Origin: Siccibacter colletis
Lineage (GTDB): Bacteria > Pseudomonadota > Gammaproteobacteria > Enterobacterales > Enterobacteriaceae
Direction: 5' to 3'
Length of the DNA stretch: 64,000 nt
Assembly (NCBI RefSeq): GCF_000696575.1
Contig: NZ_JMSQ01000003.1
Span: forward strand, 1 to 64,000
The notes under the pieces: generated by a model
The model's input: the letters and a program-made list of their open reading frames with translations, nothing else
What the model was told of the DNA's origin: nothing
Databases searched by the model: none
Shown: positions 54,773 to 64,000 of the stretch, one piece after another
How the letters are laid out: every line of letters begins with the position of its first letter
Position numbering within the stretch: the stretch's first letter is position 1
Program-made: the position numbers and the translations under genes

Positions 54773-54800
54773 GTGGGTGCGCTTTGCTTACCCACCCTAC
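54773..54800 (+). repeat. Dispersed palindromic repeat, copy after ydbJ
   Basis: GTGGGTGCGCTTTGCTTACC followed by CACCCTAC, 26 of 28 bases the same as the copy after dbpA and in the same orientation. It lies 24 bases past the ydbJ stop and could act as its transcript end. Confidence 0.8.
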
Positions 54801-54892
54801 GCAGAGATAAAAGGCAGATGCGTATCGCTTATCCAATCTACAGTAAGTGGGAAAGGACAGGCGGAAGCGCGATGCCGCCTCCACCCGGAGCA

Positions 54893-55879
54893 TCAGAGCT
54901 CGTTGGCGCAGGGTTCGCCTTTTTCCAGCTGGCTCAGGTTCTGCAGCGTGGTTTCCGAAATGCTGATCAGCGCTTCTTCGGTCAGGAAAGCCTGATGACC
55001 GGTAAACAGCACGTTGTGGCAGGCTGACAGACGACGGAACACGTCATCCTGAATGACGTCATTCGATTTATCTTCAAAGAACAGATCGCGTTCGTTCTCA
55101 TACACGTCCATCCCCAGTGCCCCGATTTTCTGGCTTTTCAGCGCGTCGATCGCCGCCTGAGAATCCACCAGACCGCCACGGCTGGTGTTGATGATCATCA
55201 CCCCGTCTTTCATCTGGTCAAACGCGCTGCGGTTCAGCAGGTGATAGTTCTCCGGCGTCAGCGGGCAGTGCAGGGTGATCACGTCAGACTGGGAGAACAG
55301 CGTTTGCAGATCGACGTACTCCACGCCCAGCTCCAGTGCGGCGGCACTCGGGTACGGGTCAAACGCCAGCAGGCGCATACCGAACCCTTTCAGAATGCGC
55401 AGGGCGGCAACGCCAATTTTCCCGGTCCCAATCACCCCGGCGGTTTTGCCATGCATGGTAAAGCCGGTCAGGCCTTCCAGCGAGAAGTTGGCATCGCGGG
55501 TGCGCTGATAGGCGCGATGGATACGACGGTTCAGACACATCATCATGCCGATAGCATGTTCCGCCACCGCTTCAGGGGAATAGGCCGGAACGCGCACCAC
55601 GTGCAGGCCCAGCTCTTTCGCCGCATCCAGATCGACATTGTTGAAACCGGCGCAGCGCAGGGCGATAAACTTCACGCCAACCTTTTTCAGCTCTTCCAGC
55701 ACCGGGCGGCTACCGTCATCGTTCACAAAGATGCATACGCCGTCGCAGCCGTGGGCCGTTTTTGCGGTTTTCTCGGTGAGCAAAAAGTCATAGAAATCGA
55801 GTTCGAAGCCATATTCCTGGTTAACATGCTCCAGATACTTTTTGTCGTACTGTTTCGTGCTATAAATCGCCAGTTTCAT
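54893..55879 (-). CDS. ldhA: Fermentative D-lactate dehydrogenase
   Basis: 328 residues (K-12: 329). D-2-hydroxyacid dehydrogenase fold with nucleotide motif GVIGTGKIG near 150, catalytic Arg in NTSRGGLVDSQA, Glu in GMDVYENERDLFFED and His in NVLFTGHQAFLT. It reduces pyruvate to D-lactate with NADH under anaerobic conditions. With nifJ frameshifted next door, pyruvate use under anoxia may shift to this and other enzymes. Confidence 0.96.
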   Translation of the reverse strand: MKLAIYSTKQYDKKYLEHVNQEYGFELDFYDFLLTEKTAKTAHGCDGVCIFVNDDGSRPVLEELKKVGVKFIALRCAGFNNVDLDAAKELGLHVVRVPAYSPEAVAEHAIGMMMCLNRRIHRAYQRTRDANFSLEGLTGFTMHGKTAGVIGTGKIGVAALRILKGFGMRLLAFDPYPSAAALELGVEYVDLQTLFSQSDVITLHCPLTPENYHLLNRSAFDQMKDGVMIINTSRGGLVDSQAAIDALKSQKIGALGMDVYENERDLFFEDKSNDVIQDDVFRRLSACHNVLFTGHQAFLTEEALISISETTLQNLSQLEKGEPCANEL

Positions 55880-56090
55880 AAGACTTTCTCCAGTGACGTT
55901 TTGGTCACGTTAGCATGGTTAAAATTTTCTTACAAATTCTAAAAAAAGATTTATGGAGCAGGTGGTTACCTCTAATTTTAGGTCAACTACGCTTACCCGG
56001 AACCCTCTGCTTCAACTGAAGGGGCAAACATGCCAGAATAACGCGACTCACTGGCAAAAATTATTCGCTTATTCAGGATATTAACTGCCC

Positions 56091-58733
56091 ATGACGGGTA
56101 AATACAAAGCCATTATCGCCACTGCGCTGCTGATTGTGCTTTCGCTGCTCGCACTTCTCCACACCACGGCGTACTGGCTGCCGGGGTTCGCAGGCCTGTG
56201 GCTGCCAAAAGGTACCCGCATCGCACTGGAGTCCAGCCCGCGCCTGACCCGCAATGCGATTGTGATACCCGATCTGCGTTATCTCGCCGGTGAGTGCGAA
56301 CTGGCCCGCGTTGACAACGCTATCCTGCGCCATCCGAGCCGCTGGCAGCTTGATGTCGACACCCTCACGCTTAACAGCGCCTGTTTGAGCCAGCTTCCGG
56401 AGAGCGATACGGCTGCCAGTGCGCCGCGCACCCTTGCTCAGTGGCAGGCGATGCTTCCGCGCAGCTTCCTCAACGTTAACCATTTTTCACTGGCGCCCTG
56501 GGATCAGTATGCCGGGACGCTCTCCGTGGCGCTTAGCCCGGAAACACAGCAGCTGAGCTTTCAGGGCGAGCGGCTCCGCGTCAAGGTTGCCGTGAAAGGG
56601 CAGACGCTGACCCTCAGCCAGTTTGAGCTGCCGCTGTTCGACGGCGAACCGCCGCTGGCGCTGGCGGGCGACCTGACGCTCGGGCTGATGCCGGACGGGC
56701 TGCCGACCCAGGGCAGTCTGCGCACCTCGCTGCATCTGCCGCGCGAGCCGCGCGATGCCACCGCGGAGCTGGAGTGGGACGCCAATCGCGGTCAGTTGAT
56801 TGTCATGGCCCCCGACGCAGAGGATCCGCTGCTCGATCTTCCCTGGACCGCCAGCGCCGGGGCGCTAACCATCAGCGACGGACGCTGGAGCTGGCCGTAT
56901 CAGGGGTTCCCGCTCAGCGGGCGGGTGGCCGCCAGGGCGCGGAACTGGCAGCAGGGGCTTGAGCATACCCTGTTTGATGGCCGGCTGAACGTGGTGACCC
57001 AGGGCCGCGCCGGGAAAGGCAACGCGGTACTCAATTTCGGGCCGGGCCGGCTGAGCCTTACCGACAGCGCCATGCCACTGCGCCTGACCGGGGAAGCGAA
57101 ACAGGAGGCGATGATCTTCTACGCCGGGCTGCCGGGGGAACTCAGCGGCCCGCTGCTGACGCCTACGCTGCGTTTTCATCCCGGAGCGCTGCTGCGCTCC
57201 CGTGGCCGGGTGATCGACGCGCTGAATATCGATGAGATCCGCTGGCCGCTGGCAGGGGTGACGCTGACACAGGACGGCGTGGCTGGCCGCCTGCAGGCCA
57301 TTTTGCGCGCCCACGAGGGCGGCACCGGCGACTTCACCCTGCATCTTGACGGCCAGGCCAGCAACTTCTTACCCGACAAAGGCCTGTGGAACTGGCGCTA
57401 CTGGGGCGAGGGGAACTTCACGCCAATGCAGGCGGCCTGGGATGTGGCCGGGCGCGGGCGCTGGCAGGACAGCACCATTGAACTGACCGCGCTTTCCACC
57501 GGTCTTGACCAGCTGCAGTACGGCAGCATGACCATGACCACCCCACGCCTGACGCTCGCCGAGCCGCTGCGCTGGGTGCGCGACCCGGCTGCGCCGTCAT
57601 TCACCGGCGATCTGCGGCTCAACGCCGGCGAAACCCGCTTCAGCGGTGGTAGCGTCCTGCCGCCGTCGGCGTTCACCTTTGCGCTGAAGGGCAGCGATCC
57701 CACTTCCTTTAATTTCAGGGGCGATCTGCGCGCCGGGGCGATTGGCCCGGTACGGCATCACGGACGCTGGGACGGCGAACGGCTGCGCGGCGAAGCCTGG
57801 TGGCCAAAGCAGCAGCTGACGGTGTTTCAGCCGCTGATACCGCCGGACTGGGAGATGGCGCTGCGCGACGGGTCGCTTTACGCTCAGGTAGCCTTTTCCG
57901 CTGCCGCCGGGCAGGGGTTTGAAGCCGGCGGTCACGGCGTGCTGCGCGACGGCAGCGCCTGGATGCCGGATAACAAAATCGACGGCGTGGACTTTGTGTT
58001 GCCGTTCCGCTTCAGCGCCGGCACCTGGCATCTTGGCACCCGCGGGCCGGTGCGCCTGAAGATTGGTACTATCGAAAACCAGATTGTTGCCCACAATTTC
58101 ACCGCCTCCTTACAGGGCTGGTATCCCTGGAGCGAGGCGCAGCCGCTGGGGCTGAGCGACGTCAGCGTCGAGGCGCTCGGCGGCACTATCACCATGCAGC
58201 AGCTGCGGATGCCGCAGCACGATGCCGCCCTGGTGCGGGTGAATAATATCTCCACCAGCGAGCTGGTGAGCGCGGTGAATCCGAAGCAGTTTACGCTCTC
58301 CGGCCCGGTGAGCGGGGCGCTGCCGCTGTGGCTTGAGCACCCGCAGTGGATCATTAAAGATGGCTGGCTCGCCAATCCGGGGCCGATGACGCTGCGTCTG
58401 GATAAAGACACTGCGGATGCCATTGCGAACGATAACGTGGCTGCCGGGGCGGCCATCAACTGGCTGCGCTACATGGAGATCTCGCGCTCCTGGACACGCA
58501 TCGATCTGGATAATCTCGGCGCGCTGCGTTTGCAGGCCAGCATTACCGGTACCGGCAAGGTGCAGGGCAAAAGCAGCACCGTCCATCTGAACTACAGTCA
58601 CGAAGAGAATCTTTTTACCCTGTGGCGCAGCCTGCGCTTTGGCGATAATTTACAGTCCTGGCTTGAGCAAAACCTCTCGTCGCAGCCTTCGTCCTGCGCC
58701 GCGCCCGGGGCCGTTTGTGAGGAAAATAAATGA
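56091..58733 (+). CDS. ydbH: AsmA-like envelope protein YdbH
   Basis: 880 residues (K-12: 879). One N-terminal membrane anchor (ALLIVLSLLALLHTTAYWL), then a long beta-rich body with DUF2125/dicarboxylate-type repeats and an AsmA-like C-terminus (LEHPQWIIKDGWLANPGPMT, WTRIDLDNLGALRLQASITG). YdbH is, with TamB and YhdP, one of the bridge proteins for phospholipid passage to the outer membrane. It overlaps ynbE by four bases. Confidence 0.93.
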   Translation: MTGKYKAIIATALLIVLSLLALLHTTAYWLPGFAGLWLPKGTRIALESSPRLTRNAIVIPDLRYLAGECELARVDNAILRHPSRWQLDVDTLTLNSACLSQLPESDTAASAPRTLAQWQAMLPRSFLNVNHFSLAPWDQYAGTLSVALSPETQQLSFQGERLRVKVAVKGQTLTLSQFELPLFDGEPPLALAGDLTLGLMPDGLPTQGSLRTSLHLPREPRDATAELEWDANRGQLIVMAPDAEDPLLDLPWTASAGALTISDGRWSWPYQGFPLSGRVAARARNWQQGLEHTLFDGRLNVVTQGRAGKGNAVLNFGPGRLSLTDSAMPLRLTGEAKQEAMIFYAGLPGELSGPLLTPTLRFHPGALLRSRGRVIDALNIDEIRWPLAGVTLTQDGVAGRLQAILRAHEGGTGDFTLHLDGQASNFLPDKGLWNWRYWGEGNFTPMQAAWDVAGRGRWQDSTIELTALSTGLDQLQYGSMTMTTPRLTLAEPLRWVRDPAAPSFTGDLRLNAGETRFSGGSVLPPSAFTFALKGSDPTSFNFRGDLRAGAIGPVRHHGRWDGERLRGEAWWPKQQLTVFQPLIPPDWEMALRDGSLYAQVAFSAAAGQGFEAGGHGVLRDGSAWMPDNKIDGVDFVLPFRFSAGTWHLGTRGPVRLKIGTIENQIVAHNFTASLQGWYPWSEAQPLGLSDVSVEALGGTITMQQLRMPQHDAALVRVNNISTSELVSAVNPKQFTLSGPVSGALPLWLEHPQWIIKDGWLANPGPMTLRLDKDTADAIANDNVAAGAAINWLRYMEISRSWTRIDLDNLGALRLQASITGTGKVQGKSSTVHLNYSHEENLFTLWRSLRFGDNLQSWLEQNLSSQPSSCAAPGAVCEENK

Positions 58734-58921
58734 AACGACTTGCTGCCGGAGTGACGGCGCTGATGGCGATTGGGCTGACAGGCTGTACGCCGCGCATTGA
58801 AGTGGCCGCGCCAAAGGAGCCGATCACCATCAATATGAACGTTAAAATTGAGCATGAGATCCACGTTAAGGTGGATAAAGACGTCGAGACGCTGCTCAAA
58901 AACCGTAGCGACCTGTTCTGA
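58730..58921 (+). CDS. ynbE: Outer membrane lipoprotein YnbE
   Basis: 63 residues. Signal MKRLAAGVTALMAIGLTGC with Cys19, then a short strand region (PITINMNVKIEHEIHVKVDK) that in E. coli pairs in multiple copies with the end of YdbH to complete the bridge. It starts in an ATGA overlap with ydbH and is 11 bases before ydbL. Confidence 0.92.
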   Translation: MKRLAAGVTALMAIGLTGCTPRIEVAAPKEPITINMNVKIEHEIHVKVDKDVETLLKNRSDLF

Positions 58922-58932
58922 GGAGGGTGGCG

Positions 58933-59256
58933 ATGAAACTGACAGTGAAATCATGCCTGCTGACGCTGGTGATGGTCAGCCCGCTGGCGTTTGGCCTGAC
59001 GCTGGATGAAGCCCGCCAGCAGGGGCGCGTCGGCGAGACGCTGAGCGGCTATATCGCGCCGCTGAAGCAGGACAGCGACACCCAGGCGCTGGTAAAACAG
59101 ATTAACGCCGCCCGGGCCGAAAGCTATCAGGCGCTGGCGGACAGCAACAATATCGCCGTGGACGACGTGGCGCGTATGGCCGGGCAGAAGCTGGTGGCCA
59201 GAGCGCAGCCGGGAGAGTACGTGCGCGGCATCAACGGTAAATGGCTACGCAAATAG
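58933..59256 (+). CDS. ydbL: Periplasmic protein YdbL (DUF1318)
   Basis: 107 residues from ATG 58933 behind AGGAGGGTGG; E. coli has 108. Signal peptide MKLTVKSCLLTLVMVSPLAF-GL, then LDEARQQGRVGETLSGYIAP, the helical LVKQINAARAESYQALADSN and GQKLVARAQPGEYVRG. It modulates YdbH-YnbE function, acting as a helper (chaperone-like) in the periplasm. Third gene of the operon. Confidence 0.92.
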   Translation: MKLTVKSCLLTLVMVSPLAFGLTLDEARQQGRVGETLSGYIAPLKQDSDTQALVKQINAARAESYQALADSNNIAVDDVARMAGQKLVARAQPGEYVRGINGKWLRK

Positions 59257-59271
59257 CCAGAGGAGATCGAC

Positions 59272-59601
59272 ATGAGCCATCAGGAATACAGCCTCGCGCT
59301 GGGTGACGTGAATCCGCAGGATCGTGCTGCGCTGAGCGCGCTGATAACCGACAACGCCCCGCTGTTTAAGCGCTTTGTGATGTCGGCCTTTCCCGATGAT
59401 ATGCGGTACGCGTACGAGCCGGACACCTTCAGCGTAACCGCTATCGACGACACGCAGTTCAGTTTCAGCTGCTGCGTACACTATTTCGAGCCGTGCGCCG
59501 ACCGCAATATGCACGATCGCCATGACTATCAGGTGCCCTACGCGCTGCGCGACGGCACGCTGGTGTTCAGTCTCGATGAGACCCGCTGGGTGGTTGAGTA
59601 A
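59272..59601 (+). CDS. Hypothetical 109-aa protein after ydbL
   Basis: Good AGAGGAG ribosome site, 15 bases after ydbL, so probably in the same transcript. The product MSHQEYSLALGDVNPQDRAA … FKRFVMSAFPDDMRYAYEPD … FSFSCCVHYFEPCADRNMHD is acidic with no signal or membrane helix and a Cys-rich centre (C-C … C … H). No family recognised; not part of the K-12 operon as I know it. Confidence 0.7.
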   Translation: MSHQEYSLALGDVNPQDRAALSALITDNAPLFKRFVMSAFPDDMRYAYEPDTFSVTAIDDTQFSFSCCVHYFEPCADRNMHDRHDYQVPYALRDGTLVFSLDETRWVVE

Positions 59602-59610
59602 ACGACGGGC

Positions 59611-59641
59611 AAAAAAAAGCCGCCGGTGTGTGGCCGGCGGC
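59611..59641. terminator. Terminator between the 109-aa gene and azoR
   Basis: Eight A, then GCCGCCGG … CCGGCGGC; its T-run side serves azoR on the minus strand. Confidence 0.8.
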
Positions 59642-59659
59642 GGGTCTGTCAGAGAGGAA

Positions 59660-60322
<663 letters not shown>

Positions 60323-60504
60323 CTAAGCACATTGCCTGTGCAGTGATAGCGCAATATATCGAAGCCTATGTTCGAATTTATTGAACAAGGCTTCCGGCAT
60401 TACCACCTGCCTTTCAGGGAATTCCCGCCGACAGGCGTGGGATATGATATTCTGCAGGGTATCTGTTTCAAAAAAACACTGGCAGAAAGCTGCCCAATAA
60501 TACG

Positions 60505-63500
60505 ATGAAAGAACACGAGAATTTTTCCCTTACGGGCCTTTACCAGCAGCTCGACACGCTGATGCTGCGCGACAAGCAGCGTTTTGCGCGCCGCCTGCAG
60601 GGTACAAAGAAAGTTAAAAATCCTGAATCTCAAAAGGCAGTGATGAGTGAGCTGGCACGCGAGATCGCCGCCGCCGCCAGCAAAGTCGCGCTGCGTGCCG
60701 CCGCGCGTCCGGAAATTGTCTATCCGGATAACCTGCCGGTCAGCCAGAAGAAGCAGGCGATTCTGGAGGCGGTGCGCGACAACCAGGTGGTGATCGTCGC
60801 CGGTGAAACCGGGTCCGGTAAAACTACCCAGTTGCCAAAAATCTGCCTTGAGCTGGGGCGCGGGGTAAAAGGCTGGATTGGCCATACCCAGCCGCGTCGT
60901 CTGGCGGCGCGCACCGTGGCGAACCGCATTGCCGAAGAGCTGAAAACCGAGCCGGGCGGCGCGGTGGGCTACAAGGTGCGCTTCAGCGATCACGTCGGGG
61001 ATAACACCCTGGTGAAACTGATGACCGATGGGATACTGCTGGCGGAGATCCAGCAGGATCGGCTGCTGATGCAGTACGACACCATCATTATCGATGAAGC
61101 GCACGAGCGCAGCCTTAACATCGACTTCCTGCTTGGCTATCTGCGCGAGCTGCTGCCGCGCCGTCCCGATCTGAAGGTGATCATCACCTCGGCGACCATC
61201 GATCCGGAGCGCTTCTCGCGCCACTTCAACAATGCGCCGATCATTGAAGTGTCGGGCCGCACGTACCCGGTTGAGGTGCGCTACCGCCCCATCGTGGAGG
61301 AAGCGGATGATACCGAGCGCGATCAGCTGCAGGCGATTTTTGATGCGGTGGACGAACTGGGCCGTGAAAGCGCCGGGGATATCCTGATCTTTATGAGCGG
61401 TGAACGCGAAATCCGTGACACCGCAGACGCGCTGAATAAGCTCAGCCTGCCGCATACCGAAGTGCTGCCGCTCTACGCCAGGCTCTCCAACGCCGAGCAG
61501 AACCGCGTGTTCCAGTCCCATACCGGGCGGCGTATCGTGCTGGCGACCAACGTGGCGGAAACCTCGCTCACCGTGCCGGGCATCAAATATGTAATTGACC
61601 CCGGTACCGCGCGCATCAGCCGCTACAGCTACCGCACCAAAGTGCAGCGTCTGCCGATCGAGCCGGTTTCGCAGGCCTCGGCGAACCAGCGTAAAGGGCG
61701 CTGCGGCCGCGTTTCGGAAGGCATCTGTATTCGTCTTTATTCGGAAGATGACTTCCTGTCGCGCCCGGAATTCACCGATCCGGAAATTCTGCGTACCAAC
61801 CTGGCATCGGTGATCCTGCAGATGACCGCGCTGGGGCTGGGGGATATCGCCGCGTTTCCATTCGTTGAAGCTCCGGACAAACGCAACATTCAGGACGGGG
61901 TGCGGCTGCTGGAAGAGCTGGGTGCCATCACCACCGATGAAACCCAGAGCGTTTACAAGCTGACCGCTCAGGGCCGTCAGCTGTCGCAGCTGCCGGTGGA
62001 CCCGCGTCTGGCGCGTATGGTGCTGGAAGCGAGCAGGCACGGCTGCGTGCGCGAGGCGATGATCATTACGTCCGCGCTGTCGATCCAGGACCCGCGCGAA
62101 CGCCCGGTAGACAAGCAGCAGGCTTCGGACGAAAAACATCGCCGCTTCCACGACAAGGAGTCCGACTTCCTCGCCTTCGTCAATCTGTGGAACTACCTCG
62201 GCGAGCAGCAGAAAGCGCTGTCATCGAACCAGTTCCGCCGCCTGTGCCGTACCGATTACCTGAACTATCTGCGCGTGCGCGAGTGGCAGGATATCTACAC
62301 TCAACTGCGCCAGGTGGTGAAAGAGCTGGGCATTCCGGTTAACAGCGAGCCGGCGGACTATCGCGCGGTACACACTGCGCTGCTTACCGGCCTGCTGTCG
62401 CATATCGGTATGAAAGACAGCGACAAGCAGGAGTTTACCGGCGCGCGCAATGCGCGGTTCTCGATTTTTCCAGGCTCCGGGCTGTTTAAGAAGCCGCCAA
62501 AGTGGACCATGGTGGCGGAGCTGGTGGAAACCAGCCGCCTGTGGGGCCGCATCGCCGCGCGTATTGAACCCGAATGGGTGGAGCCGGTGGCGCAGCATCT
62601 GCTGAAACGCTCGTACAGCGAGCCGCACTGGGAGCGGGCGCAGGGTGCGGTGATGGCGACGGAGAAGGTCACGGTGTACGGCCTGCCGATCGTGGCGGCG
62701 CGCAAGGTGAACTACAGCCAGATCGATCCGGCGCTCTCGCGTGAACTGTTTATTCGTCACGCGATGGTGGAGGGGGACTGGCAGACCCGGCATGCGTTCT
62801 TCCGCGAAAACCAGAAGCTGCGCGCTGAAGTTGAGGAGCTGGAGCACAAATCCCGCCGCCGCGACATACTGGTGGACGACGATGCGCTGTTTGAGTTCTA
62901 CGATCAGCGCGTCGGCCACGAAGTGGTCTCTGCCCGACACTTTGACAGCTGGTGGAAGCGAGCGAGCCGTGAAACGCCGGATCTGCTCAACTTTGAAAAG
63001 AGCATGCTGATTAAGGAAGGCGCGGAGCAGGTCAGCAAGCTCGACTACCCGAACTTCTGGCATCAGGGCAACCTGAAGCTTGGCCTCAGCTACCAGTTCG
63101 AGCCGGGCGATGCCGCCGATGGCGTGACGGTGCATATCCCGCTACCGCTGCTTAACCAGGTGGATGATGCCGGGTTTGAGTGGCTGGTGCCGGGCATGCG
63201 CCGCGAGCTGGTGATCGCGTTGATTAAGTCGCTCCCCAAACCGGTGCGCCGCAACTTTGTGCCGGCGCCCAACTATGCTGAGGCGTTTTTAGGTCGCGCC
63301 ACGCCGCTGGAGCTGCCGCTGCTCGATGCGCTGGAGCGCGAGCTGCGCCGCATGACCGGGGTAACCATCGACCGCGACAGCTGGCAGTGGGATCAGGTGC
63401 CCGATCACCTGAAAGTCACCTTCCGCGTGGTGGATGAGAAAAACCGTAAGCTCAGCGAAGGCAAAGATCTCGCCGCCCTGAAAGAAGCGCTGAAGGGCAA

Positions 63501-64000
63501 AGTGCAGGAGACGCTGTCGGCGGTGGCGGATGACGGCATCGAGCTGAGCGGGCTGCATATCTGGAGCTTCGGCGCACTGCCGGAGAGCTACGAGCAGCAG
63601 CGCGGCAACTATAAGGTGAAAGCCTGGCCGGCGCTGGTGGACGAGAAAGAGAGCGTTGGCATCCGGCTGTTTGATAACCCGCTGGAGCAGCAGCAGGCGA
63701 TGTGGCGCGGGCTGCGCCGTCTGCTGCTGCTGAATATTCCTTCACCAATCAAGTACCTGCACGAAAAGCTGCCGAACAAAGCGAAGCTGGGGCTCTACTT
63801 CAACCCGTACGGTAAGGTGCTGGATCTGATTGACGACTGTATCTCCTGCGGCGTGGACAAGCTTATCGCCGAGAACGGCGGACCGGTGTGGAGCGAAGAG
63901 GGCTTTACGCAGCTGCACGAGAAGGTGCGCGCCGGGCTGAACGATACCGTGGTAGAGATTGCGAAGCAGGTGGAGCAGATCCTGACCGCGGTATTCAGCA
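60505..64000 (+). CDS. hrpA: ATP-dependent RNA helicase HrpA (5' part, runs off the window)
   Basis: Open from ATG 60505 to the window end, 1165 codons of about 1300. Walker A GETGSGKT at 100-107, DEAH at 197-200, SATI, the helicase C motifs (LATNVAETSLTVPGIKYVID, QRKGRCGRV) followed by the HA2 and OB-fold regions. A large C-terminal DUF3418 domain begins at about 600. HrpA processes mRNA of fimbrial operons and rescues stalled ribosomes in E. coli by recent work. No break seen. Confidence 0.95.
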   Translation, partial: MKEHENFSLTGLYQQLDTLMLRDKQRFARRLQGTKKVKNPESQKAVMSELAREIAAAASKVALRAAARPEIVYPDNLPVSQKKQAILEAVRDNQVVIVAGETGSGKTTQLPKICLELGRGVKGWIGHTQPRRLAARTVANRIAEELKTEPGGAVGYKVRFSDHVGDNTLVKLMTDGILLAEIQQDRLLMQYDTIIIDEAHERSLNIDFLLGYLRELLPRRPDLKVIITSATIDPERFSRHFNNAPIIEVSGRTYPVEVRYRPIVEEADDTERDQLQAIFDAVDELGRESAGDILIFMSGEREIRDTADALNKLSLPHTEVLPLYARLSNAEQNRVFQSHTGRRIVLATNVAETSLTVPGIKYVIDPGTARISRYSYRTKVQRLPIEPVSQASANQRKGRCGRVSEGICIRLYSEDDFLSRPEFTDPEILRTNLASVILQMTALGLGDIAAFPFVEAPDKRNIQDGVRLLEELGAITTDETQSVYKLTAQGRQLSQLPVDPRLARMVLEASRHGCVREAMIITSALSIQDPRERPVDKQQASDEKHRRFHDKESDFLAFVNLWNYLGEQQKALSSNQFRRLCRTDYLNYLRVREWQDIYTQLRQVVKELGIPVNSEPADYRAVHTALLTGLLSHIGMKDSDKQEFTGARNARFSIFPGSGLFKKPPKWTMVAELVETSRLWGRIAARIEPEWVEPVAQHLLKRSYSEPHWERAQGAVMATEKVTVYGLPIVAARKVNYSQIDPALSRELFIRHAMVEGDWQTRHAFFRENQKLRAEVEELEHKSRRRDILVDDDALFEFYDQRVGHEVVSARHFDSWWKRASRETPDLLNFEKSMLIKEGAEQVSKLDYPNFWHQGNLKLGLSYQFEPGDAADGVTVHIPLPLLNQVDDAGFEWLVPGMRRELVIALIKSLPKPVRRNFVPAPNYAEAFLGRATPLELPLLDALERELRRMTGVTIDRDSWQWDQVPDHLKVTFRVVDEKNRKLSEGKDLAALKEALKGKVQETLSAVADDGIELSGLHIWSFGALPESYEQQRGNYKVKAWPALVDEKESVGIRLFDNPLEQQQAMWRGLRRLLLLNIPSPIKYLHEKLPNKAKLGLYFNPYGKVLDLIDDCISCGVDKLIAENGGPVWSEEGFTQLHEKVRAGLNDTVVEIAKQVEQILTAVFS

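Noticed and set aside
60400..62151. 583-codon frame antisense to hrpA
   Set aside because: hrpA on the plus strand is conserved throughout; the reverse frame is a by-product of codon bias.

Overview
The window is a piece of an enterobacterial chromosome. The right 36 kb follows the Escherichia coli K-12 ycj–hrpA gene order with proteins of nearly the same length (ycjT-U-V, ompG, ycjW, ycjX-F, tyrR, tpx, ycjG, mpaA, mppA, zntB, fnrS, ttcA, dbpA, nifJ/ydbK, ydbJ, ldhA, ydbH-ynbE-ydbL, azoR, hrpA). Several K-12 neighbours are missing (ycjY, ynaI, uspE, fnr, the Rac region, ompN, hslJ) and the coding DNA is GC-rich. I infer Enterobacter, Leclercia, Lelliottia or a close relative rather than Escherichia.

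Bases 1 to about 27,740 are the late half and right end of a siphovirus-type prophage. Its order is lysis (GH108 endolysin end, membrane protein, overlapping spanin-like pair), a regulatory and moron block (Rha, GrlR-like, small genes on both strands), DNA packaging (terminase), head (portal, minor head protein, protease-scaffold, cement, capsid), connector and tail tube, a pair of promoter-driven morons inside the tail operon, tape measure, lambda-like tail tip genes and a tailspike. The right end carries a convergent gtrA-gtrB-gtrC type O-antigen glucosylation operon and a small gene under a near-perfect LexA box. Integrase and the left attachment site lie outside the window. The prophage abuts a 3' remnant of ycjS, so it sits in, or has removed part of, the kojibiose-catabolism operon.

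The chromosomal part begins with ycjS'-ycjT-ycjU-ycjV-ompG (kojibiose phosphorolysis, sugar uptake ATPase, outer-membrane porin) and the LacI-type regulator ycjW. Next come heat-shock genes ycjX-ycjF behind a clear sigma-32 promoter, a frameshifted DUF943 gene, tyrR, tpx and the murein-peptide recycling genes ycjG, mpaA and mppA. zntB is followed by the FNR-activated small RNA fnrS, recognisable base by base with its FNR site, then a proline-rich mini-protein, ttcA, an MscS-family channel, a DUF4142 protein, a RidA protein and dbpA.

The last part holds nifJ with a single-base frameshift, ydbJ, ldhA, the ydbH-ynbE-ydbL envelope lipid-transport operon, azoR and the start of hrpA, which runs off the end. 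Two genes (DUF943 and nifJ) each need one restored G to read through, so either both are recent pseudogenes or the assembly has indel errors. A dispersed palindromic repeat related to GTGGGTGCGCT…TTACCCACCCTAC appears after dbpA, after ydbJ and, diverged, after mppA.
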